Part shown: positions 15,588 through 24,502 of the stretch, piece after piece | Numbering within the stretch: the first letter of the stretch is position 1 | Layout of the letters: every line of letters begins with the position of its first letter | Virus record (IMG/VR): IMGVR_UViG_3300031695_000022 | Location: 1 to 27,568 of that record | From: a virus | Reading direction: 5' to 3' (one strand) | DNA: 27,568 nucleotides | Position numbers and translations under genes: made by a program | The notes under the pieces: model-generated | Database searches by the model: none | Told to the model about the DNA's origin: nothing | Seen by the model: the letters and a program-made list of their open reading frames with translations, nothing else

Positions 15588-18500
15588 GTGGTTAATATTA
15601 TAAGTACTTCAGGAGTATTCGCTCCATTACTAGATGCTGTAAACACAGTTAAAGCAGGGACAGATAACGTTTTAGTTATTAAATACTCCTACGATGAAGC
15701 ATCTTTAAGCTCTCCCGCTTCAAGGCTATTACTTTCAGAGCATTTTAAAATAGATATTGAGAACACGCTGTTTCAGTGGGAGGATTTTATATCTAATCTG
15801 TACAGCAATAAGGTACACTTTAAAGGTAACCTAACTGTTCAGTTTAAACACACTGCCCTAGGGGATGAAGACTTATTATTTAGACTATCTCACATAGATT
15901 CTAATGTCCAGATAACACAGAAAGGTATAACTTTCAATAACTCTGCTGAGTGGGGTACAACTATAATTACTAATAAACTTGAGATAATGTCCTACGCTAT
16001 ATATGCGGTAGGATCTTTTTTAGGTTTAGGCGACACTACAACTAACTCCCCTATGAATAGGTTTAGACTTGCTCAAGGGTTTAAATCTTCTGTGGGGGTA
16101 TCTTCGGATGAAAATGGAGTTATAACCACCTCTGCCTTAGCTAGATACAAATCGCTAGCCGCTCACTTTAAGAGAGTGTTTGGAGGGATAAATAATACAG
16201 TAGCTAAGGTGTATGGATGTACGGACTCAAGTGCCTCTAACTTTAACTCTTCAGCAAACACTGAAGATGGATCTTGCGTGGAAACTCAAGAAGAAGTTAC
16301 TACACACCCTGCATCTAGGATGTACATCCCCAACAGAGATTATGCTGGAGGCGTGTCCTCCCATAAGGTTATTTGGTTAGGAGGCCCTGGAACTACTCTT
16401 CATTACTTGGGTGATAATGGTATTGAGGAGCTTGATAATTATTATGCTGCACCCACACCTTATTCAGAGGAACTCGCAGGCAGCGTCTCAGGGGTGCTAT
16501 CATTAGATGGGGGGGCTTTGATTAATATACTAAATTATCAAGAGCCTGCTAACTGCCGTACAGAGATATGGAATAGGAATGGAGGGATACTAAAAGCGGC
16601 TGGCACAGCTTATACAAGCTATGTAGATACTACTGATTTTACAATACTTTCCAAGGTTGAGGGTGTTTTAGCCCTTACTTGCTGGCACGCAATAAACAAA
16701 CTTTATAAGTATTATATAGGTCTTGAGAGTACTGCAGACGATTTTTCAGGGTTTGACTGTGTCAATCCTGATTTCCCTTTTGGGGAGGACCTCGGAGGGG
16801 CACAGGGAGTTAACGTGCACTCTGCGTTAGATATTATTGCAACCACAGGCAACGACCAATCCCCTACGAGAGCGCATATTAATCAGTTTTTTAATTTTGA
16901 CTCCCCCACTCTCGCGTCTGATGCGGAACCTATAAATCATTCATGGGCCCTTACAAGTGAGGAAGGTCTGGTGAACGGTACTTTTAGAACCACTAGAAGA
17001 GCGGCGATTGTTAGTTCTGCCCCATTCTCGCCTACTATTGATACAGCTCAATTCGACTTCTTCACTCGCTTTTACGCAGAGGTTAAGACTATCTCTATAT
17101 CCCCCCTTCAAGATAGTTATCAGGTAATCAGAGAGGGAGGGCAAGGATTTGCCACCTCGAGTAACACTCTGCTAATAAATGACGCACCTGGCTATGAAGA
17201 GGTTGGGTTTGAGGATATAAGTAGATCGAGAGCTGCTTTTGCATACAATACAAACTCAACTGAGGATGGGTGGAGATATGCGATCCAACCTATGGTTGGG
17301 TACTCTTTTGTGGGAGATAACCCTACAAAATCTATGGGGTTATTGCAGTTAAGCTCTAAACAGTGGAGTAAAGCTAGCGGGCGCTTTGCGGGTACGGATT
17401 ACTTTTCTGAAACGAATAGAATTATATTTCAAAATGAGGAGTACATCACTGAGGATGCAAGTGCTCCTATAGATACAAGTGGGGGTTCTCCTTTATTTGA
17501 CATGAGAATACTTTCTTCGGAAAATGCGGTTCATACGTTTTCCCCACGACTGGGCTCAATGGGTGCCGCACCGATTACTAATGCACTTGACTTTGTTATT
17601 TCCAAAAGACTTAGGGAACTTACTGGGCAGGACTACGAATTAGCTGGCGTCCAATACATCACTTCGCTGGAGTTTCTTTCTTTCACAGCAAGTAATTCAA
17701 GTAACCCAGGAGTTGGTAAGAAGCTAGCTGTTATAGGGACTATGTATGGGATGCTCCTTACCTTTATAGATAACATTACAGGTAAAATGCTATCCCCTGC
17801 ATTTACAGGAGGGCTAGAGTTGCAGATACCTGCAGGAGATGACTCCTTGTTGGGGTATTCCTCCTCTGAGTTTACAGAGGGAGGGTTTAGAATGAAGACC
17901 TTCGTAATATCCCCTATGGATAACTTTATTTACGCCATAGCAGAGGACCCTGACACAGGGGATTCACATATAATCGTATACGATATAACATCTTTAAGCT
18001 ATGCTTATATATTAGATAACGCTAGAAGTACTCCAAACCCATTTGACGGAGAGTTAACTAGCGTTGTTGTTGGGGTAGATGGGTGTGTTTATTTTTACTC
18101 GGTAGGATCTTCTGATTACATAAAAGTGAATAACCCCGACTCTCAGGAAAGTGTAGATATACTGCTTGCTTTTCCGTCCTCTTTAATTCAAGAAGTTGGT
18201 GTAACTATACATCATACACCTAAGATAGAGGTTATAGATCTATTAAAAAACTCCCCTTCCCTGGATAAATACCTGGTGGGTCTTGATAGGTTTAACCTGG
18301 GTGACGCAATGGAGGAAACTCCTTTTGAAGCGGGAGAATGGAATGACCCTAACATATACCGACAATTAAATGTTCTACCTGCTGTAGATAAAGGGGCGGG
18401 AGCTACTTTTCAGACAGGAGACTATGAAAGGATAATCGCAACACGATTAGTGGGTGACGGTGTAGATCCAATAGCCCTTCGAATAGATATTAACAATCTA

Positions 18501-21500
18501 AACTCTTCGGGATCAACCCCTAACTGGGAAGCTTTAGAGGGTATAAGTACTGAGGGCTCTACCAGAATGCTCTCTTTAGGGAACAGTCTGCTAGGAGCAG
18601 TAACCGACGGGGGGGGTAGAATCACTGTACTCGATAGGACTGGAAACACTTTAGGGGTTATCCAAGATGCAACCAGCGAGACTAACGAATTAATAGGGGT
18701 TGAATCTTACGTAGGCGCGGACGGTTTTGGGTTTAGAGCTCTTATTGAGACGGACACCCAGATTGCCTCAACTACTATTTACTTCGTTCATGACGAAAAT
18801 CAAACAGCCATTAAGCCTCTGGGATTATCTTTAGGGTTCGTGGCTAATGGCTCTGTTGGCGCTTTTAACGTTGCGGCAAATGAGGTTATAATGGATACGT
18901 GCATAGTAAACACAGGTCTTAGCAATACAGCCTCGATGTATATTGCAGTTAGTACAGGGGAGACTATCGATATAAATAAGGTGATATTTGACGGTAACAC
19001 TACCACTCAGGTAGGGGCAGTAGCCTCTTATGTGCTCCCTGTACCCTCCACAGTATTTTCTACAGATGTTCAGCGAAACTTTGAGGACTGTATACTTAAA
19101 TACTCCGCAGATTCGGAGGGAGAATACTTCCACATAACGTACTATAATATCACCCCTAAGGCTACAGGAGATGACCTTAACCCACTTTATAATGAGGGAG
19201 AGGTGATAGTTAAGATCTTTGTTCCTACAGGGGAGGCTGAATCCACCTCTAGTACGTACGCCATAGAGGATCTTGAGTTAGGGATTGACCATGGTGCCCC
19301 TATAAAGGTGATTTCTATGGAAACCCCTGTAGCAGGTAAAGCCATTGTTTTAGTTAAAGGGGGACCTGCCAGGGATGTTAAAGGGTTGTTTGCATGGAAT
19401 TCATTAGGGTTTTTACCTATAGAAATAATGTCTACTTTCGTGGCTTTCCCTTCGGATTTTGATAGTACTGAGGACGTACCTCTATATGACGGATCCCTAG
19501 ATTACCTTAATATTGTAAGTATGCTTAGAGTTCCTGATGGTAGCATATACCTAGGTACAAGTATGCCAGACAACTCACTGTCAAGAATTATAAACCCTGC
19601 ATCAGATTCTCCTAGATACGCTATTAGAATGTCTGTTAATACTGATGTACCTGAAGGGTATGGACCAATAAAATTCCCACATAGAGGGGAATTTGGTGGC
19701 GCTATATCAGGCCCTACAGGCCCTGAGGACCCTGTAATCCCTATGTCTCCAGGATGTACAACTGCAGGGGCGTGTAACTACAACCCTAATGCTACGTGGG
19801 ATGACGGATCGTGCGCATTCCCTGATCCAGATCTTACTGCGTCTTGCGGTAATGGCGGATGTAGTGGTGAGGATCCATATGTATTCCAAAATAACTGTGG
19901 TGACTGCTTTTCTAATTTTGCATCGGAAGATACAGGATGCTATGTCTGCCCTGAAGGCGTAGATTTAGGTGGAGGGGTAATGTCTAAAGGGTGTATCGGG
20001 TCTGAGACCCCTGACTGGTGTTATGAGGATCCAAGTGCTTGTACTATATACGGATGTATAGATACATACGTTCCTGAGTTTTCACAAGCGTTACTTTGTA
20101 ACGGGGTTCTATCTAACCCAAGTGAATACCCACCGTTAGGGACTACATATTTCCCTGGAAATCATGATGGCTCGCTGTGTAACTATTCGACTAATGCATG
20201 TGAGTGTGATGGTATGAACTCATTGACACCTATAATTGCTGTAGCTCCTTTCATTAACTGTACAGACTGTGTAGAGTCTCCTACCGTCCCCAACACTCTG
20301 GACGGTACCTACTGTTCATGCGAACAGTGGGCGAGAGAGGGGACGATTCAGCAGACGCAGCAGGATATTAACAGTCTTTATGCCCAAGGTGTTTGTAACT
20401 GCGAGGGAACTATACTGCCTGAGGCTGGATGTAACTGTTCTGGAGGCGTGTTAGATAACATTAATTACTGTGACTGTGGGATACCTACGGATACCTACGG
20501 TATCTACTGTGACTGTGAGGGTAAAACTATATTAGGAGATGGCTACGAATGTTTAGATCCTGACGGAACAGTTTTGTGCGACGAATACCCTACCCTACAC
20601 TTCTTAGATGCAGATGGGGATGGCTATTATGACGCCAACACTCAGTCATATAAATGTTCTACATACAATGTAGGTGCAGGAGTAACACCTTCAGACGGGC
20701 CTGTAGCTACGGGTGTAGCGGGGGCGGACCTATGGATAGAATCAACAGACGCACTAGCTTTAGGGCCAGACGACTGTGATGGGTTCTCGAATGATTGTAA
20801 TTATTGTATTCCTTATACTGACCCTGCTAACGGTGATTTCAGTTTGGTTTCTGCACCCTATGAATTGGATGATTGTGGTGTCTGCTTTGATCCCACAGGA
20901 GCTCCCCCTGTTTATGCTTGTGATTGTGCTGAAATCCCAGAAGGTTACTGCGACTGTGATGTAGCAGACTTAGGTTGTCTTTGTGATAACGGAGTAGCTA
21001 ATATTCCTTACGAGTTATCAGGAGGAGAAGGTGGTGTATGTCATTTATGTGACTCATCCGCTGACGGATCCCCTCAGCTTTGGGATTACTGTATGGATTG
21101 TGATGGGACTTCAAGTCTTAATAGCGTTACAGGATTCATAGAGTCAGGTGTTGCGGGATCAGACCTGAGATGTGTTTGCGGTGAAGACACAGTTGACGGT
21201 ACTGTATGTTGCCCTGGATATAAATACGACAGTTGTGCTTACGGCGGCGTCGGAGGGTGTGTTCTAAATGCACTAGATTTAACTGCTACAGGATGTGATG
21301 GAGGTTGTAATACCGCTATTGTCCCTGACGTATGTGGAGAGTGTAATGGATCTTTAGAGGAGATACCTCAATGTGGTTGTGGGACTACCAATACTTTTAT
21401 TGTAGGTACAACTACTTTTGGAGAAGTTTGCGATTGTAATGGAAACACCGTAGACCAGTGTGGAGTCTGTAACGGTGCTGGTATAGAATGTGTAGGTTGT

Positions 21501-23804
21501 ATGGATGAGGAGGCTTATAATTTTAATCCTTTATCTCTTGTAGGTTGCGATGAATGCTGTGAATATTATGGGCTTACAAACCCAGATGATTTCCCTGTTG
21601 TTGATTTTGAAGGGTTCCCAGTGGATCCTGCTAATATGGAGGGGGTTTTGACTGCGGATAGTAACTCGACAATATCAACGTCTTTACCGTTCGTGGCGGG
21701 GCAAACTGCAACTCCTGATCTTGTATTTAATTCATTTACTCTAAATGATGGTAATGTTATTCATATACCTACAGATAATGCCATGTACACTTCTAAGTGT
21801 CAGGTAATCACTGTTGGTAACCATGAGCTACGTCTGGACAACCCTCAAGCTAATGCAGAGGTAACTCACTACTATACTACTGTAGTTAATAATATGAGTG
21901 ACGGTGTGACAGGTGACGCTAATATTACTAATGAAGCTTTAGAGGATGTAGCTGTTTATAACCTTGCAGGTAAGGTTATAAACTTCTATTTTAGAATAGA
22001 GGGAGCTATAAACCCAGAATACTCTAATATTGCGGAGAGGTTTAGCCCGTATCTTAATTCTCATATATTTTCAATCGCTACGGGAGACGGCGGGAATAGT
22101 ACTACGTTAGAGTCGGATTTGGTAGATGATACTCCTATAACCGCTACGCTTACAGGCCCTGTTGGTCAATCTATATCTGAGGACCACCCTAACTACCATG
22201 TGTATCAGGTCACAATGGCAATGACTGATTATTCAATCAATGAGATCGAGGCAGGGATAAACCTAGCAATACTATTCTCTAACACTACAGAGGGAACAAA
22301 TAATACTGATATATATGTAGCACACACGTGCCCTACAGATGATGGGATAGACTATATAAATAGTTCTAGTGCTACTTGGGATGTTTACTTAACTGCAGAG
22401 CAGTTTGTAGGGGTAGCGGCAGGAGTTGATCTTGTTGTTGTGATAGAGGAGGCGACGCCTACTTCACCTCTGGTTACAGTAACATATAAGCTTAATGAAA
22501 CTGCTTCGTGTACTGATGCATGTTTAGATGGAGGTAATGACTATGCTATAATGTGTAGTGATCCTGAGGCAGAAAATTATGTAGAAGTTTTAGGAGTATG
22601 CCAGGAGTACCAAGCGTTCTCTGGTGGACACCCATGTACCTACCCTGAAGTATTTAACTACTACTGCTCTAACCCTTTATATGTGGAGTTCGAGGAGGTA
22701 GACTCAAATATACCAGGCACCTGGGTACCTGATACATCTTTATGTATAAATCCTACAACATCTGTTGAGACTGAGGTAGAAACCATAGAGGGAACTTACC
22801 TTATAGAGATAGAGCATATCGGAGATGTACCACCTGTAGTAGAGTATGATATTTATACAAAAACAGGAAGGATATTACAAGATGAGACAGGAGACATAGA
22901 AGTTAGAAGGTCTAAAACTGGAAACGTTACAAAGACGGTGAGAACAATTAAAAGTGTAGACCCTTGCGCAGGATTTACACCTATAGCCTTTAGAACTAAC
23001 GACGAATGGTTGCGAGCTAGATTTACTATTATGAAAGATAGTGTGGCTATTTGGGGCTTAGATTTTGGAGGCCTAAATCAAGAACACTCTCTAACTTATG
23101 GAGCATCTTCTACTGTAGATGGTAGTGCTATATTGAAATTAGGAGCTTCTACCGATTGTATTGCAGGATGTGGAGACACTACTGTAAGTGTTGTAGGGTG
23201 TACAAGATCTGTTCAAAAGGATGTAAAAGAGTTTACAGACTTTACGGTAGAGATAATGACAGAAATATCTCCTGCAGTAGCTTATGAAGAGACTACATTT
23301 ATAATATACGATATTACTACAGGGGAAAGATTAGTGGATCTTGTAGAGGGTGTTGCCAGTGGTGAGACTGTGGTGAAGAAATTTAAACTTTCTGAAACTA
23401 CTGCTTTAGCTGTAAAGGTTATATCTAAAAACATGCTTATCTACAGAATAATAGACGAGCAGGGTAATATCTTAAAGCATAAATCTATATACGATTCTTC
23501 TTACTTTGAGCCGTTCACATTCCAACTAGAGGAGTACGGATGTACAGATAAGGACTCTCCTAACTACAATGCAAATGCAGTAGTAGATGATGGAAGTTGT
23601 ATAAGTAAAGGTGTGTACGCTTGTGTTAAGGAGGCTTTATTTAGTATAGACTCTCTTCAGTGTGACAGCAGCGAATCTAACAAAGCTCTTCAGGTATACG
23701 CAGTGTACCAATCTTATAAGGAGGCCTTAAAGGGCAAGAACAAAGTTAAAATAGAAATGTACGGAGATAAATTATCAGATCTTTGTAATTGTAAAACATG
23801 TTAA
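15588..23804 (+). CDS. Giant Cys-rich tail/adhesin protein with an N-terminal inactive matrixin-like domain
   Basis: This 2738-residue protein starts at GTG six bases after the fibre gene and has no signal peptide, so it is probably carried on the virion. Residues about 25-160 follow the matrixin plan: FQWEDF (62-67), NLTVQF (81-86), GITFNNSAEWGT (113-124), then YAVGSFLGLGD at 139-149 in place of HExGHxxGxGH and SPM (154-156) at the Met-turn place. All three His and the Glu are replaced (Y139, A140, S143, D149). Residues about 640-860 have propeller-like strands (KKLAVIGTMYG, MKTFVISPMDNFIYAI). GCTD-type repeats lie at 210, 1389, 1970 and 2651. Residues 1389-1990 are Cys-rich and EGF-like, with FLDADGDGYYD (1672-1682) resembling MopE or thrombospondin type 3 calcium loops and CDCNGNTVDQCGVCNG (1948-1963). 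The C-terminus ends in a helical Cys module with LCNCKTC. It is probably the main host-binding protein. Confidence 0.72.
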   Translation: MVNIISTSGVFAPLLDAVNTVKAGTDNVLVIKYSYDEASLSSPASRLLLSEHFKIDIENTLFQWEDFISNLYSNKVHFKGNLTVQFKHTALGDEDLLFRLSHIDSNVQITQKGITFNNSAEWGTTIITNKLEIMSYAIYAVGSFLGLGDTTTNSPMNRFRLAQGFKSSVGVSSDENGVITTSALARYKSLAAHFKRVFGGINNTVAKVYGCTDSSASNFNSSANTEDGSCVETQEEVTTHPASRMYIPNRDYAGGVSSHKVIWLGGPGTTLHYLGDNGIEELDNYYAAPTPYSEELAGSVSGVLSLDGGALINILNYQEPANCRTEIWNRNGGILKAAGTAYTSYVDTTDFTILSKVEGVLALTCWHAINKLYKYYIGLESTADDFSGFDCVNPDFPFGEDLGGAQGVNVHSALDIIATTGNDQSPTRAHINQFFNFDSPTLASDAEPINHSWALTSEEGLVNGTFRTTRRAAIVSSAPFSPTIDTAQFDFFTRFYAEVKTISISPLQDSYQVIREGGQGFATSSNTLLINDAPGYEEVGFEDISRSRAAFAYNTNSTEDGWRYAIQPMVGYSFVGDNPTKSMGLLQLSSKQWSKASGRFAGTDYFSETNRIIFQNEEYITEDASAPIDTSGGSPLFDMRILSSENAVHTFSPRLGSMGAAPITNALDFVISKRLRELTGQDYELAGVQYITSLEFLSFTASNSSNPGVGKKLAVIGTMYGMLLTFIDNITGKMLSPAFTGGLELQIPAGDDSLLGYSSSEFTEGGFRMKTFVISPMDNFIYAIAEDPDTGDSHIIVYDITSLSYAYILDNARSTPNPFDGELTSVVVGVDGCVYFYSVGSSDYIKVNNPDSQESVDILLAFPSSLIQEVGVTIHHTPKIEVIDLLKNSPSLDKYLVGLDRFNLGDAMEETPFEAGEWNDPNIYRQLNVLPAVDKGAGATFQTGDYERIIATRLVGDGVDPIALRIDINNLNSSGSTPNWEALEGISTEGSTRMLSLGNSLLGAVTDGGGRITVLDRTGNTLGVIQDATSETNELIGVESYVGADGFGFRALIETDTQIASTTIYFVHDENQTAIKPLGLSLGFVANGSVGAFNVAANEVIMDTCIVNTGLSNTASMYIAVSTGETIDINKVIFDGNTTTQVGAVASYVLPVPSTVFSTDVQRNFEDCILKYSADSEGEYFHITYYNITPKATGDDLNPLYNEGEVIVKIFVPTGEAESTSSTYAIEDLELGIDHGAPIKVISMETPVAGKAIVLVKGGPARDVKGLFAWNSLGFLPIEIMSTFVAFPSDFDSTEDVPLYDGSLDYLNIVSMLRVPDGSIYLGTSMPDNSLSRIINPASDSPRYAIRMSVNTDVPEGYGPIKFPHRGEFGGAISGPTGPEDPVIPMSPGCTTAGACNYNPNATWDDGSCAFPDPDLTASCGNGGCSGEDPYVFQNNCGDCFSNFASEDTGCYVCPEGVDLGGGVMSKGCIGSETPDWCYEDPSACTIYGCIDTYVPEFSQALLCNGVLSNPSEYPPLGTTYFPGNHDGSLCNYSTNACECDGMNSLTPIIAVAPFINCTDCVESPTVPNTLDGTYCSCEQWAREGTIQQTQQDINSLYAQGVCNCEGTILPEAGCNCSGGVLDNINYCDCGIPTDTYGIYCDCEGKTILGDGYECLDPDGTVLCDEYPTLHFLDADGDGYYDANTQSYKCSTYNVGAGVTPSDGPVATGVAGADLWIESTDALALGPDDCDGFSNDCNYCIPYTDPANGDFSLVSAPYELDDCGVCFDPTGAPPVYACDCAEIPEGYCDCDVADLGCLCDNGVANIPYELSGGEGGVCHLCDSSADGSPQLWDYCMDCDGTSSLNSVTGFIESGVAGSDLRCVCGEDTVDGTVCCPGYKYDSCAYGGVGGCVLNALDLTATGCDGGCNTAIVPDVCGECNGSLEEIPQCGCGTTNTFIVGTTTFGEVCDCNGNTVDQCGVCNGAGIECVGCMDEEAYNFNPLSLVGCDECCEYYGLTNPDDFPVVDFEGFPVDPANMEGVLTADSNSTISTSLPFVAGQTATPDLVFNSFTLNDGNVIHIPTDNAMYTSKCQVITVGNHELRLDNPQANAEVTHYYTTVVNNMSDGVTGDANITNEALEDVAVYNLAGKVINFYFRIEGAINPEYSNIAERFSPYLNSHIFSIATGDGGNSTTLESDLVDDTPITATLTGPVGQSISEDHPNYHVYQVTMAMTDYSINEIEAGINLAILFSNTTEGTNNTDIYVAHTCPTDDGIDYINSSSATWDVYLTAEQFVGVAAGVDLVVVIEEATPTSPLVTVTYKLNETASCTDACLDGGNDYAIMCSDPEAENYVEVLGVCQEYQAFSGGHPCTYPEVFNYYCSNPLYVEFEEVDSNIPGTWVPDTSLCINPTTSVETEVETIEGTYLIEIEHIGDVPPVVEYDIYTKTGRILQDETGDIEVRRSKTGNVTKTVRTIKSVDPCAGFTPIAFRTNDEWLRARFTIMKDSVAIWGLDFGGLNQEHSLTYGASSTVDGSAILKLGASTDCIAGCGDTTVSVVGCTRSVQKDVKEFTDFTVEIMTEISPAVAYEETTFIIYDITTGERLVDLVEGVASGETVVKKFKLSETTALAVKVISKNMLIYRIIDEQGNILKHKSIYDSSYFEPFTFQLEEYGCTDKDSPNYNANAVVDDGSCISKGVYACVKEALFSIDSLQCDSSESNKALQVYAVYQSYKEALKGKNKVKIEMYGDKLSDLCNCKTC
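16215..16277 (+). repeat. GCTD-NFN-DGSC repeat, copy 2
   Basis: Residues 210-230 of the 2738-residue protein: GCTD, SNFN and EDGSC in register with the other copies. It marks the boundary between the N-terminal matrixin-like domain and the large beta-rich region. Confidence 0.85.
18609..18616 (+). other. Run of eight G inside the giant adhesin gene
   Basis: An uninterrupted G8 encodes three glycines (DGGGR). Two further G7 tracts occur at 16509-16515 in the same gene and 5173-5179 in the adaptor gene. In AT-rich DNA such tracts are likely slippage sites; see findings. Confidence 0.6.
19752..19814 (+). repeat. GCT-NYN-DGSC repeat, copy 3
   Basis: Residues 1389-1409 of the 2738-residue protein: GCTTAGACNYNPNATWDD followed by GSC. 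This is the copy closest to the form found in bacterial secreted proteins (GCT...ACNYNP.A..DDGSC), and it opens the Cys-rich region. Confidence 0.88.
20466..20517 (+). repeat. Micro-duplications in the Cys-rich region
   Basis: The 13-mer TACTGTGACTGTG occurs at 20466-20478 and again at 20505-20517, flanking a perfect tandem 10-mer, ATACCTACGG, at 20481-20490 and 20491-20500. The outer copies encode YCDC twice. This looks like recent slippage or unequal recombination that adds Cys-containing units. Confidence 0.75.
21495..21557 (+). repeat. GCMD-NFN repeat, copy 4 (degenerate end)
   Basis: Residues from 1970 of the 2738-residue protein: GCMDEEAYNFNPLSLVGC, with the usual DGSC replaced by a CDEC-type end. 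It closes the Cys-rich region just before the next beta-rich domain. Confidence 0.7.
23538..23600 (+). repeat. GCTD-NYN-DGSC repeat, copy 5
   Basis: Residues 2651-2671 of the 2738-residue protein: GCTD, PNYN and DDGSC. It immediately precedes the C-terminal helical Cys module. Confidence 0.85.
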
Positions 23805-23815
23805 AATAAAATAAA

Positions 23816-24169
23816 ATGGAGAAAGTAGCAGAATTATTAGCAAAGAGAACCAACGGTTTAATAGAAGAGCAACTAGATTTAGATTACGCTCGTAATGGGG
23901 TGACAGTTATACCTGAGGGTAAAGCTACTACTACAGCAGTAACAGGTAACTTCTATGCTGTAAAAGCTGATGGCCTTGATGATGAGGGGGTTATAATAGC
24001 GTCTATAACTGTAGACGGTGTAGTTATAGCAACCGACTTAACGTTAACCGCTGGCGATGTGTTTTACGGGAACATAACTTCTATTCTTTTAGCTGTAGGA
24101 GGTAGCGGTAATGCTATACTTTTACATAAAAAAGGACATGGACCAACTGTTGAAATAACACTTGTATAA
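23816..24169 (+). CDS. Small virion-type beta protein (117 residues)
   Basis: This is an unknown 117-residue product. The N-terminus is helical (EKVAELLAKRTNGLIEEQLDLDY). The rest is beta-rich and ends in GDVFYGNITSILLAVGGSGNA, then ILLHKKG. That closing pattern (G...yGn.tsi.l..G...~y~~g) recurs in small structural proteins of many tailed phages, so I take it as a minor virion component such as a decoration or tail-tip protein. It lies 11 bases after the giant adhesin gene behind AAAATAAA. It has no membrane segment and no Cys. The specific role is unknown. Confidence 0.5.
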   Translation: MEKVAELLAKRTNGLIEEQLDLDYARNGVTVIPEGKATTTAVTGNFYAVKADGLDDEGVIIASITVDGVVIATDLTLTAGDVFYGNITSILLAVGGSGNAILLHKKGHGPTVEITLV

Positions 24170-24172
24170 GTT

Positions 24173-24478
24173 ATGGGGTACGGAAATGGAACAGGCGGGG
24201 GAAAGCAATTAGGCTTGAAGCCCGCTAAAAGAATAGGAAGGTATAAGAAACAATTCAAAGTTTTTGCTGCTAACGTTCTTTCGACTAGAGGTAACTGTAA
24301 AGTTACCTGTGACTCCAGAAGGCTAAGAGCTGCAGACGGAACTATGACTTATAGGACTGGAAGTTCTTACGCATTGTTTACATCCGATGACGGTAGAACT
24401 GTCATCAAGTTTAAACTTCCGTACATGACTCGAGAGAGTGTTTCTAGGGGAGCTCATCTAATAACGTTTAGTGCGTAG
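24173..24478 (+). CDS. Small basic protein of unknown function (101 residues)
   Basis: The protein is not recognised. It begins Gly-rich (GYGNGTGGGKQLG), then has a strongly basic stretch (KPAKRIGRYKKQFKVF, about 17-32). A short beta-rich region follows with two Cys (NCKVTC) and TSDDGRTVIKFKLPYM. It starts three bases after the preceding stop. The basic N-terminal half could bind nucleic acid or an acidic partner. Nothing links it to a known family, and it may belong either to the tail module or to the start of the lysis cassette. Confidence 0.45.
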   Translation: MGYGNGTGGGKQLGLKPAKRIGRYKKQFKVFAANVLSTRGNCKVTCDSRRLRAADGTMTYRTGSSYALFTSDDGRTVIKFKLPYMTRESVSRGAHLITFSA

Positions 24479-24502
24479 TAACTAATTTTAATAAAAATTA
24501 AA

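Noticed and set aside
18831-19133. 100-codon minus-strand frame within the giant adhesin gene, the longest of several antisense frames.
   Set aside because: All strong genes are on the + strand, and the antisense frames have no upstream A-rich start leader or recognisable domain.
20776-20964. 62-codon hydrophobic + strand frame inside the Cys-rich part of the giant adhesin.
   Set aside because: Shadow of the Asp/Cys codons (GAT, TGT) read one base off, which gives Ile/Val/Leu-rich sequence. No start signal.
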